From positions 5,933,001 to 5,997,000 of the forward strand of contig NZ_CP160398.1 in the NCBI RefSeq assembly GCF_040729435.1: a stretch of 64,000 bases of DNA, read 5' to 3'. Positions within the stretch are counted from its first letter, which is position 1, and every line of letters begins with the position of its first letter. Below, piece after piece: positions 18,289 through 26,557 of the stretch. The translations under genes and the position numbers were made by a program. The notes under the pieces were generated by a model that saw only the letters and a program-made list of their open reading frames with translations, had not been told where the DNA came from and ran no database searches. Source of the stretch: Pseudomonas sp. HOU2. Its GTDB lineage: Bacteria; Pseudomonadota; Gammaproteobacteria; Pseudomonadales; Pseudomonadaceae.

Positions 18289-19202
18289 GCTTGCGCTCCT
18301 CGATTGAGGGTTTTCGCCGCGCTGCGGCTATAGAGGGCGTAGAGCACCAGTGACAACAGCAAAATCCCCAGCAGCAGGAACGACAGCGAACTGCCCAGCG
18401 GCCAGTTGCGTGCTGTGCCGAATTGCTGCTGGATCAGGTTGCCGATCATCAGCGTCTTGCCACCACCGAGAATCGCCGGGGTGATGAACGCGCCGAGGCT
18501 CGGCACAAACACCAGAAGCGCTCCGGCGATCACTCCGGGCATCGACAGCGGCAGGATGATCCGCCGCAGTGCGTGCCAGCGGTTGGCGCCCAGGTCATAC
18601 GCGGCTTCCACCAGACGCCAGTCGAGTTTTTCCAGGGTCGAGTAGATCGGCAGAATCATGAACGGCAGAAAGCTGTAAACCAGTCCGACACTGACCGCGA
18701 AGTCGTTGTAGAGCAGGGTGATGCCGCCGGCGCTCGGGAACAGTGCGTTGAGGCTCTGGGCGACCCAGCCCTGTTCGCGCAGGATGATCAGCCACGCGTA
18801 GTTGCGGATCAGCAGGTTGGTCCAGAACGGGATGGTGATCAGCAGCACCATCAGATTGCGCCGACGCGGGGTCAGGCTCGACATCCACAACGCCACCGGA
18901 AAGCCGAACAGGAAACACAGCACCGTGGTGCCACCGGCCTGCAACACCGAGCGCAACAGCGCCTGGGCGTAGACCCAGTTCAGCTCCAGTTCACCGTCGA
19001 AGCCCTCCTGAAAAAACAGCTGCACGTAACTTTGCAATTGCCATTGCGCCTGCCAGTCAACGCCGCCGTAGGTGTTGCGCGGCAGCAGGCTGATGTAACC
19101 CATGATCCCCAGTGGGATGGCGATCAGGGCGAGCAGGGTCAACACCACCGGGCTGAGCAACAGCGCCCGGTTCAGAGCGGGGGAAGTGCTGCTGACGCTC
19201 AT
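18285..19202 (-). CDS. PotB-like ABC transporter permease
   Basis: A 305-aa permease with six predicted membrane spans. The EAA motif is LVEAAYDLGANRWHALRRIILPLSMPGV, and the long periplasmic N-terminal loop (LPRNTYGGVDWQAQWQLQSY) is usual for PotB. It is spaced 1 bp from the ATPase gene and overlaps the PotC-like gene. Together with the other three proteins it forms one importer. Confidence 0.88.
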   Translation of the reverse strand: MSVSSTSPALNRALLLSPVVLTLLALIAIPLGIMGYISLLPRNTYGGVDWQAQWQLQSYVQLFFQEGFDGELELNWVYAQALLRSVLQAGGTTVLCFLFGFPVALWMSSLTPRRRNLMVLLITIPFWTNLLIRNYAWLIILREQGWVAQSLNALFPSAGGITLLYNDFAVSVGLVYSFLPFMILPIYSTLEKLDWRLVEAAYDLGANRWHALRRIILPLSMPGVIAGALLVFVPSLGAFITPAILGGGKTLMIGNLIQQQFGTARNWPLGSSLSFLLLGILLLSLVLYALYSRSAAKTLNRGAQA

Positions 19203-19203
19203 C

Positions 19204-20289
19204 TCAGGCCTCCATCAACAGGCAGGCGTGCGGCGGCAGGTGCACGGCGACACGCTCGCCGACGGCACGACCACGGTTCAGGCCTTCGTTGTTTTCGCGC
19301 AGCATGACTTTGACGTCGTTGTTCAACCGGCACTGGTACAGCGTGGCGGTGCCGACATACAGCACCGCCTCGATGACGCCGCGCAGGTGATGCGGCTGGC
19401 TGGCATCCACCAGTTGCGAACGCTCCGGACGGAACGCCAGTTGCACGCTGCTGCCGGCAAAGCTCTGTTGCTGACACGGAATTTCGATCGGCATGCCATT
19501 GGGCACGAAGAGTTTTTCGTTGTGCGCGCCGTACTTGAGCTGACCGGGAAGGAAGTTGATGTCGCCGATGAATTGCGCGACGAAACGGTGTCTGGGCTGT
19601 TCGTAGATGTCGGTCGGGGTGCCGATCTGCAGGATCTTGCCGGCGGACATCACCGCAATGCGGTCGGACAGGGTCAGCGCTTCTTCCTGATCGTGGGTGA
19701 CGAAAATGAAGGTGATCCCGGCTTCCTTCTGTACGCGCTTGAGTTCGACCTGCATTTCCTTGCGCAGCTTCAAGTCCAGCGCCGACAGCGGTTCATCCAG
19801 CAGCAGAACTTTGGGTTTCGGCGCCAACGCCCGGGCCAGAGCCACGCGCTGTTGCTGACCACCGGACAGTTCAGCCGGTTTGCGCCCGGCCAGGTGCTCC
19901 ATCTGCACCAATGCGAGCATTTCGTTGACCCGATCCGGAATCAACTTGCGATCAAGACCCTGCATCTCGAGGCCGAAGGCGATATTCTGCGCGACACTCA
20001 TGTGCGGAAACAGTGCGTAACTCTGGAACACCGTGTTGACCCGGCGCTTGAACGGCGGCAGATCATTGACCGGCTCGCCAGCCAGGCGAATCTCGCCTTC
20101 ACTGACGTGTTCGAAACCGGCGATGGTGCGCAGCAGGGTGGTTTTGCCGCAGCCCGAAGGGCCGAGCAGGGTGAAGAACTCGTTATCGGCGATATTCACC
20201 GACACATTGTCCAGGGCCGGCGCGAGGCCAGGGTCCTCGGAGTACCGTTTGGAGACGTTGCGCACTTCAATTGCTATTGGTTGACCCAT
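19204..20289 (-). CDS. PotA-like ABC transporter ATP-binding protein
   Basis: A 361-aa ATPase. Walker A is GPSGCGKTTLL, the signature is LSGGQQQRVALARAL and Walker B is VLLLDEPLSALD, followed by the switch FVTHDQEEAL. The C-terminal third is a TOBE-type regulatory domain, as in PotA. It is the first gene of the minus-strand operon and faces the GntR gene across 140 bp. It energises import of the cluster's substrate. Confidence 0.9.
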   Translation of the reverse strand: MGQPIAIEVRNVSKRYSEDPGLAPALDNVSVNIADNEFFTLLGPSGCGKTTLLRTIAGFEHVSEGEIRLAGEPVNDLPPFKRRVNTVFQSYALFPHMSVAQNIAFGLEMQGLDRKLIPDRVNEMLALVQMEHLAGRKPAELSGGQQQRVALARALAPKPKVLLLDEPLSALDLKLRKEMQVELKRVQKEAGITFIFVTHDQEEALTLSDRIAVMSAGKILQIGTPTDIYEQPRHRFVAQFIGDINFLPGQLKYGAHNEKLFVPNGMPIEIPCQQQSFAGSSVQLAFRPERSQLVDASQPHHLRGVIEAVLYVGTATLYQCRLNNDVKVMLRENNEGLNRGRAVGERVAVHLPPHACLLMEA

Positions 20290-20309
20290 AATGGTGCAAT
20301 CCTCTAATT

Positions 20310-20367
20310 ATTGTATGCAATATCTGAATGCAATTTAGAAATACCCGGATTAATCTGCGTATGCAAC
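20310..20367. promoter_or_regulatory. Candidate GntR operator sites (repeated TATGCAA)
   Basis: ATTGTATGCAAT at 20310-20321 is a near-palindrome. Related half-sites follow at 20327 (AATGCAAT) and 20359 (GTATGCAA). All lie between the divergent transporter operon and GntR gene. FCD-type GntR proteins often bind short TTGTATNCAA-like sites. The assignment is an inference from position and repetition. Confidence 0.5.
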
Positions 20368-20429
20368 CCCCTTTTTCCATGGCCAGTCATCGCCAGGGGT
20401 CGGTTGCCTGACGCTAAAGGAGTGTTGCA

Positions 20430-21119
20430 ATGACCGAGAAAAAACTGGAAACCACGGTCGACCGCGTCTACCAAGGGGTTTACGAGGCGATCAGCAAGCG
20501 TTCGCTGCGTCCGGGGATGAAGCTGGGCGAGGCCTCGTTGGCCGAATTGTTCAATGTCAGCCGTACGTCGGTGCGTGCCGCGCTCAAGCAACTGGAGGCC
20601 GACGGACTGGTCACCACCGAGCCCAATAAAGGTGCATCGGTGTCATTGCCGAGCAATGAAGAGATCCGTTCGCTGTTCGAAACCCGGCGCCTGATCGAGA
20701 TCGGCATCGTCACCGAGCTGTGCCGGCGCAAGGACACCGCCGCGATGCAAGACCTGCGCGAGCATCTGTTGCTGGAAGACGAGGCCCACGCCGCTGGCGA
20801 CCATGAACGGCTGATCCATCTGCTCGGCGAGTTCCACATCAAACTGGCGCGCAGCCTCAATAACCCGGTGCTGCTCGACTGGTTCCAGAAACTGATTTCC
20901 CGTGCTTCGCTGTACGCCGCCGCGCTGGATGACGACAGCCACGAAGCCTGCCGGGACGACGAGCACCTGCGGCTGATCGAGTACATCGAAGCGGGCAACC
21001 AGAGTGCCGCCATCGAATTGACCTGCATGCACCTGAACGGCATTGAAAAGGCCATTCTCGACGTCGCAGCGAAGATGAAAACTGGCTACCATCCGCTCAA
21101 ACACCTGATCGGGGTCTGA
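20430..21119 (+). CDS. GntR-family (FadR/FCD subfamily) transcriptional regulator
   Basis: A 229-aa protein. The N-terminal winged helix is residues 10-75 (VYEAISKRSLRPGMKLGE, LAELFNVSRTSVRAALKQLE). The all-helical FCD effector domain follows, with its metal-binding pattern spread over FETRRLIEIGIV, FHIKLARSLNN and DDEHLRLIEYIEAG. AGGAG lies upstream of the ATG. Divergent placement from the transporter/amidohydrolase operon makes it the probable substrate-responsive repressor of that operon. Confidence 0.88.
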   Translation: MTEKKLETTVDRVYQGVYEAISKRSLRPGMKLGEASLAELFNVSRTSVRAALKQLEADGLVTTEPNKGASVSLPSNEEIRSLFETRRLIEIGIVTELCRRKDTAAMQDLREHLLLEDEAHAAGDHERLIHLLGEFHIKLARSLNNPVLLDWFQKLISRASLYAAALDDDSHEACRDDEHLRLIEYIEAGNQSAAIELTCMHLNGIEKAILDVAAKMKTGYHPLKHLIGV

Positions 21120-21253
21120 CCCCGGCCGCGGCGTGAAATCGGCTATACCTTCAATGAAACCAATGCGGTCGGTGGCGCTCGAAACAGACGGGCGCCGCGT
21201 TCGTCAAGCGTTGCGATTTATCGGACAGACACCACAGGACGCCGAGTCAATCG

Positions 21254-23365
21254 ATGCAGTTTTTATCCGAAAGTCACGGGTGTGACGGCTGGAAAGGCGA
21301 GATGGCCGGGCGTATTCGTGCGTTCGACTGGCGCGATACCGAACTCGGCCCGCTGCAGAACTGGCCTGCGAGCCTGTGCAGCGCGGTGCAATTGATGCTG
21401 GCGTCGCCGTTGCCGATGGTCATGCTCTGGGGCCGTGCCGGCTACATGATCTACAACGATGCCTACTCGCAGTTTGCCGGTGGCCGCCACCCGTATCTGC
21501 TGGGCTCGCCGGTGGAACTGGGCTGGCCGGAAGTCGCCGATTTCAACCGGCATGTGGTGGACACCTGCCTGGCGGGCGGCACCTTGTCCTACCGCAACAA
21601 GGAACTGGTGCTGCTGCGCGATGGCGTGCCCGAAGACGTCTGGATGGATCTGTATTACAGCCCGGTGGCCAACGATGACGGCGTGCCCGCCGGGGTGATG
21701 GCGATGGTGGTCGAGACGACCGAATTCATGCATTCGGAACGTTTGCGTCAGGCCGCTGAAGATGCCTATCGCGCTGACAATGAGCGGGTACGGCTGGCGC
21801 TGAATGCCGGGGCCTTGCTTGGCTCGTTTGTCTGGGACGTGAAGCACAATGTGCTGTCGGCGGATGAGCGTTTCGCCCGCACGTTTTCGTATCCACCGGA
21901 TCAGGATTTGAGCAATCTGCCGCAGTCCTACTGCGAAGCGCGGATCCACCCGGACGATCTGGCGTGGGTGCATGATCGGGTCAGCCATTCGGTGCAGACC
22001 GGCGAGCCGTACAACGCCGAGTACCGCGTGCGACGCGCGGACGGCAGCTACCTGTGGGTGCTGGCCAATGGCGCCTGCGAGTTCGACGAACACGGCGCAG
22101 CGTTTCGTTTCCCCGGCGTGTTGATCGACATCCACGAGCGCAAGAACGCTGAAGAATCCCTGCTCAAATTCACCCGCAACCTTGAACAACGGGTAGCTGA
22201 TGAGGTGGGCGCGCGGCTGGCGGCGGAAGAGCAACTGCGCCAGTCGCAGAAGCTTGAAGCCATCGGCGGCCTGACCGGCGGCGTGGCCCACGACTTCAAC
22301 AACCTGCTGCAGGTGATCGCCGGCAACCTGCACTTGCTGGCGCGGCATGAGCCGGACAACGCCAACGTGCAACGCCGGGTCAGCGCGTCGCTGGCGGCGG
22401 TCGAGCGCGGGGCCAAACTGTCGTCGCAATTGCTTGCTTTTGCCCGGCGTCAGCCCTTGTCGCCGGCGGTGTGCGATCCACGGCAGATCTTCGATGGTGT
22501 CGGCGAATTGCTCCAGCGTGCGTTGGGCGAGACCATTCAGATTGATGTGCAGTTGCCGCAGGAACCGTGGCACATCAACGTCGACCGCAATCAACTGGAA
22601 AACGCCATTCTCAATCTGGCGATCAACGCCCGGGATGCGATGAAGGGCGAGGGCACGATTGTCCTCAGCGCCCTCAATACCCGGCTGGACAGCAATTTCT
22701 GCGCGGGCAAAGGCATCGTTGCCGGCGATTTCGTGCGAGTGATGGTCAGCGATTCCGGCGTCGGCATTGCGCCACAAATGCTTGAGCAGGTGTTCGAGCC
22801 ATTTTTCACCACCAAGGCCGACGGCCAGGGCACCGGGCTCGGTTTGAGCATGGTGTTCGGTTTCGTCAAACAGAGCGGCGGCCACGTCGAGATCGACAGT
22901 ACCGTGGGCGAGGGCACACGGGTGCAACTGTACTTTCCGCGCAGCCTGCGTCCGGTTCTCGATGAAGCGCCAAGCGTCGACCCGCAACAGGGGGGCGGCC
23001 ACGAGACCATTCTGGTGGTAGAGGACAACGACGCCGTGCGCGCCTCGGCGGTAGAGTTGCTGCGCGAAGAAGGTTATCGCGTACTGACCGCGGGCAACGG
23101 TGACGTGGCGATGCAGATGTTGCTGGAAGGTATGGACGTGGATCTGATTTTCACCGACGTGGTGATGCCAGGGTTGATCAAGAGCTCCGATCTGGCAGCC
23201 TGGGCCAAAGTGCAGACGCCGCCGGTGGCGGTGCTGTTCACCTCGGGCCACACCCGCGACATCATTTCACGCAACCACCAGTTGAGTCCGGACACGCACT
23301 TGCTCGGCAAACCGTATGGCCCGGAGGCGTTGTTGCAGATGATTCGCTCGGTGCTCAGTGCCTGA
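21254..23365 (+). CDS. Hybrid sensor histidine kinase (PAS-PAS-HisKA-HATPase-REC)
   Basis: A 703-aa cytoplasmic protein without membrane segments. Residues about 15-150 look like a PAS-type sensor (LGPLQNWPASLCSAVQLMLASPLPMVMLWG), and a second PAS/PAC unit follows (YRVRRADGSYLWVLANG). The kinase H-box is GGVAHDFNNLL with His346. The ATPase N and G boxes include LNLAINARDAM and GTGLGLSMVFGF. A C-terminal receiver has the phospho-acceptor Asp635 in LIFTDVVMPG. No output regulator is adjacent, so signal transfer goes elsewhere. The N-terminal type is common in pseudomonad light/redox-type kinases, but no cofactor-binding Cys motif is evident. Confidence 0.87.
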   Translation: MQFLSESHGCDGWKGEMAGRIRAFDWRDTELGPLQNWPASLCSAVQLMLASPLPMVMLWGRAGYMIYNDAYSQFAGGRHPYLLGSPVELGWPEVADFNRHVVDTCLAGGTLSYRNKELVLLRDGVPEDVWMDLYYSPVANDDGVPAGVMAMVVETTEFMHSERLRQAAEDAYRADNERVRLALNAGALLGSFVWDVKHNVLSADERFARTFSYPPDQDLSNLPQSYCEARIHPDDLAWVHDRVSHSVQTGEPYNAEYRVRRADGSYLWVLANGACEFDEHGAAFRFPGVLIDIHERKNAEESLLKFTRNLEQRVADEVGARLAAEEQLRQSQKLEAIGGLTGGVAHDFNNLLQVIAGNLHLLARHEPDNANVQRRVSASLAAVERGAKLSSQLLAFARRQPLSPAVCDPRQIFDGVGELLQRALGETIQIDVQLPQEPWHINVDRNQLENAILNLAINARDAMKGEGTIVLSALNTRLDSNFCAGKGIVAGDFVRVMVSDSGVGIAPQMLEQVFEPFFTTKADGQGTGLGLSMVFGFVKQSGGHVEIDSTVGEGTRVQLYFPRSLRPVLDEAPSVDPQQGGGHETILVVEDNDAVRASAVELLREEGYRVLTAGNGDVAMQMLLEGMDVDLIFTDVVMPGLIKSSDLAAWAKVQTPPVAVLFTSGHTRDIISRNHQLSPDTHLLGKPYGPEALLQMIRSVLSA

Positions 23366-23370
23366 TTCCC

Positions 23371-23505
23371 TGTGGCGAGGGAGCTTGCTCCCGCTCGGCT
23401 GCGCAGCAGTCGTAAACCCGGAAACCGCGGTTTACTTGCCGGGTTGATTCGTCTGGATTTGGGGCCGCTTCGCAGCCCAGCGGGAGCAAGCTCCCTCGCC
23501 ACAGG
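23371..23505. repeat. REP-type inverted repeat pair (family 2)
   Basis: TGTGGCGAGGGAGCTTGCTC and its complement flank a centre with CTGCGCAGCAG. This is the same family as the element at 12513. It lies between the hybrid kinase and the UvrA-like gene. Confidence 0.85.
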
Positions 23506-23544
23506 TTTTGGGTTCGACTTACATTTTCCGATCAAGGCCCGCCA

Positions 23545-26178
23545 ATGACTTCCAAGCGTAATTCCAAAGCACCCGCCGGCATGGTTCGGGTGCGTGGCGC
23601 CCGGGAACACAATCTGAAGAGTGTCGATGTCGATATCCCTCGCGACGCGCTGGTGGTGTTCACCGGGGTTTCGGGTTCGGGCAAGTCGTCGCTGGCCTTT
23701 TCAACGTTGTACGCCGAAGCCCAGCGGCGTTATTTCGAGTCGGTGGCGCCGTATGCGCGGCGGCTGATCGATCAGGTCGGCGTGCCGGACGTCGATTCCA
23801 TCGAAGGCCTGCCGCCCGCCGTGGCCCTGCAACAGCAGCGCGGTACGCCGAGCACGCGCTCGTCGGTCGGCAGCGTGACCACCTTGTCGAGCCTGATTCG
23901 CATGCTCTATTCCCGCGCCGGCAGTTATCCGCCGGGGCAACCGATGCTGTACGCCGAGGATTTCTCGCCGAACACCCCCCAGGGCGCGTGCCCGGAGTGC
24001 CACGGTCTGGGCCGGGTCTACGAGGTGACCGAGGCGCTGATGGTGCCTGATCCGAACCTGACCATCCGCCAACGCGCCGTGGCGTCCTGGCCGCTGGCGT
24101 GGCAGGGGCAGAACCTGCGCGACATCCTCGTGACCATGGGCATCGACGTCGACATCCCCTGGAAGAAGCTGCCGAAAAAGCAGCGTGACTGGATTCTGTT
24201 CACCGAAGAAACCCCGACCGTGCCGGTGTACGCCGGGCTGACCCCGGAGGAAACCCGGGTCGCCCTCAAGCGCAAGATGGAACCGAGTTATCAGGGCACT
24301 TTCACCGGCGCCCGGCGTTACATCCTGCACACCTTTACCCATTCGCAAAGTGCGCTGATGAAGAAGCGCGTTTCGCAGTTCATGCTTGGCAGCCCGTGCC
24401 CGTTGTGTGACGGCAAACGCCTCAAGCGTGAAGCGTTGTCGGTGACCTTTGCCGGTTACGACATCGGTGAGCTGTCGCAGATGCCGTTGCTGCAAGTGGC
24501 CGAGGTACTGCGGCCAGTGGCGGCGGCAACCTATCTGGAACACGCCGAGGAAACCGGCGAAACCCTGAGCCATGCGCAGACCCGCGAGGCGCGTCAGCAG
24601 CGTGTGGCCCACGGCGGCAGCGGTCACGCCAGTGCGCCGGATGTGCGCCACACGCCGAACCTGTCGCTGGAAAAACGTCTGGCGGCGCAACGAATTGCCG
24701 AAGACTTGCTGGAGCGGGTCAGCACCCTGACTGATCTGGGCCTGGGTTATCTGGCACTGGAACGCAGCACGCCGACGTTGTCGTCCGGCGAGCTGCAACG
24801 CCTGCGCCTGGCGACGCAATTGGGCTCGCAACTGTTCGGTGTGATCTACGTGCTCGACGAGCCATCCGCCGGTCTGCATCCGGCCGATGGCGAGGCGTTG
24901 TTCGAGGCCTTGCAGCGCCTGAAGGCCGACGGCAATACGCTGTTTGTGGTCGAGCATGATCTGGAGACCATGCGCCGTGCCGACTGGCTGATCGATGTCG
25001 GCCCGGCGGCGGGCGAGAAGGGTGGGCGGGTGTTGTACAGCGGCCCGCCGGCAGGGCTGGCAGAAATCGATGAATCGCAGACCCGCGCTTATCTGTTTGC
25101 CGAGAACCAGCGGCAGACCCGCACCGCGCGCAGGCCGACAGGGTGGCTGAAACTTGACGGGATCAGCCGCAATAACCTGCACAATCTCAGCGCTGAATTT
25201 CCGCTGGGCTGTTTCACCTCGGTGACCGGTGTGTCCGGTTCGGGCAAGTCGAGTCTGGTCAGTCAGGCGTTGCTGGAACTGGTCGGCGCGCAGTTGGGGC
25301 GGCCGCTGGTTGAGGACGAGCCGGAAGAGCTCAGTCTTGAAGACGACGCGCCGCAGGCCAGCAGTGGTCAGGTGACGGCGGGGCTGGAGTCGATCAAACG
25401 CCTCGTGCAGGTTGATCAGAAACCCATTGGCCGCACGCCGCGTTCGAACCTGGCGACCTACACCGGGTTGTTCGACAACGTGCGCAAACTGTTCGCCGCC
25501 ACACCCGAGGCGCGGGCGGCGGGGTATGACGCCGGGCAGTTCTCCTTCAACGTCGCCAAGGGCCGCTGCCCGACCTGCGAGGGTGAGGGTTTTGTCAGTG
25601 TCGAGTTGCTGTTCATGCCCAGCGTGTACGCACCGTGCCCGACCTGCCATGGCGCGCGCTACAACCCGCAGACCCTGGCGATTGAGTGGCAAGGTCTGAG
25701 CATTGCGCAGGTGCTGCAACTGACCGTTGAAGAGGCGGTTGCAGTGTTCGGCGAGCAACCGGGTATTCGTCGCTCGCTGGAGGTGCTGCGTGACATCGGC
25801 CTGGGTTATCTGCGGCTCGGCCAACCGGCCACCGAGTTGTCGGGCGGCGAGGCGCAACGGATCAAACTGGCGACCGAGTTGCAGCGCAATCAGCGCGGCG
25901 CGACCTTGTATGTGCTGGATGAACCGACCACCGGGCTGCATCCGCGGGACGTCGATCGGCTGCTGGAACAACTGGATACACTGGTCACGGCCGGACACAC
26001 GGTGATCGTGGTCGAACATGAAATGCGCGTGGTGGCACAGAGTGACTGGGTAATCGACATCGGCCCGGGGGCCGGAGATCAGGGCGGCAAAATCGTCGCC
26101 GCCGGCACTCCACAGAAAGTCGCAGCGAGCAAGAAGAGCCGCACCGCACCGTTTCTGGCGCGGGCTTTGAGCCGATAG
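23545..26178 (+). CDS. UvrA-like excision-repair ATPase (UvrA2 class)
   Basis: An 877-aa protein with two ABC modules. The first Walker [13 protein letters not shown], is near residue 41 and the second, [13 protein letters not shown], near 561. Signatures [15 protein letters not shown] and [15 protein letters not shown] and Walker [12 protein letters not shown] and [11 protein letters not shown] are intact. Zn-type Cys pairs occur in [27 protein letters not shown] and CPTCHGARY. It is shorter than canonical UvrA (about 940 aa), consistent with the UvrA2 class that lacks or reduces the UvrB-binding region. UvrA2 members are linked to tolerance of DNA-damaging compounds. It stands as a single gene. 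Confidence 0.88.
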   Translation: MTSKRNSKAPAGMVRVRGAREHNLKSVDVDIPRDALVVFTGVSGSGKSSLAFSTLYAEAQRRYFESVAPYARRLIDQVGVPDVDSIEGLPPAVALQQQRGTPSTRSSVGSVTTLSSLIRMLYSRAGSYPPGQPMLYAEDFSPNTPQGACPECHGLGRVYEVTEALMVPDPNLTIRQRAVASWPLAWQGQNLRDILVTMGIDVDIPWKKLPKKQRDWILFTEETPTVPVYAGLTPEETRVALKRKMEPSYQGTFTGARRYILHTFTHSQSALMKKRVSQFMLGSPCPLCDGKRLKREALSVTFAGYDIGELSQMPLLQVAEVLRPVAAATYLEHAEETGETLSHAQTREARQQRVAHGGSGHASAPDVRHTPNLSLEKRLAAQRIAEDLLERVSTLTDLGLGYLALERSTPTLSSGELQRLRLATQLGSQLFGVIYVLDEPSAGLHPADGEALFEALQRLKADGNTLFVVEHDLETMRRADWLIDVGPAAGEKGGRVLYSGPPAGLAEIDESQTRAYLFAENQRQTRTARRPTGWLKLDGISRNNLHNLSAEFPLGCFTSVTGVSGSGKSSLVSQALLELVGAQLGRPLVEDEPEELSLEDDAPQASSGQVTAGLESIKRLVQVDQKPIGRTPRSNLATYTGLFDNVRKLFAATPEARAAGYDAGQFSFNVAKGRCPTCEGEGFVSVELLFMPSVYAPCPTCHGARYNPQTLAIEWQGLSIAQVLQLTVEEAVAVFGEQPGIRRSLEVLRDIGLGYLRLGQPATELSGGEAQRIKLATELQRNQRGATLYVLDEPTTGLHPRDVDRLLEQLDTLVTAGHTVIVVEHEMRVVAQSDWVIDIGPGAGDQGGKIVAAGTPQKVAASKKSRTAPFLARALSR

Positions 26179-26188
26179 CACCGGCCCC

Positions 26189-26557
26189 ATCGCGAGCAGG
26201 CTCGCTCCCACAGGATTTTGTGGTGTGCACAGGATGGGTGATCAACCAGATCCAGTGTGGGAGCTGGCTTGCCAGCGAAAGTGGTGTATCAGGCAATGAA
26301 GTTGCTGGAAGTACCACCGTCATCGCGGGCAAGCCCGGCTCCCACAAGTTTTTGCGGTGTGCACACGGTAGTTGATCAACACAGATCCAGTGTGGGAGCG
26401 AGCCTGCTCGCGAAAGCGGTGTGTCAGGCAATGAAGAGGCTGGATGTACCGACGCCTTCGCGGGCAAGCCCGGCTCCCACAGGTTTTTTGTGGTGTTCAC
26501 AACATCTGAGGTTTGCCTCAGTCCTGTGGGAGCCAACCTGCTGGCGATGGCGGTGTG
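26189..26557. repeat. Imperfect tandem array, period about 134 bp, of mixed REP hairpins
   Basis: Related units are marked by GTGT(A/G)TCAGGCAATGAAG near 26284 and 26419 and by GTGTGTCAGGCACC at 26554. Each unit pairs a TGGGAGC(T/G) arm with a CGCGGGCAAGCCCGGCTCCC or GCTGGCTTGCCAGCG-type arm. The last unit runs straight into the 3' end of the hybrid kinase gene whose stop is at 26558-26560. Copies are more diverged than in the 16025 array. Confidence 0.82.

Noticed and set aside
23701..26211. 836-codon minus-strand open frame
   Set aside because: Antisense to the UvrA-like gene, whose motifs are fully conserved on the plus strand.
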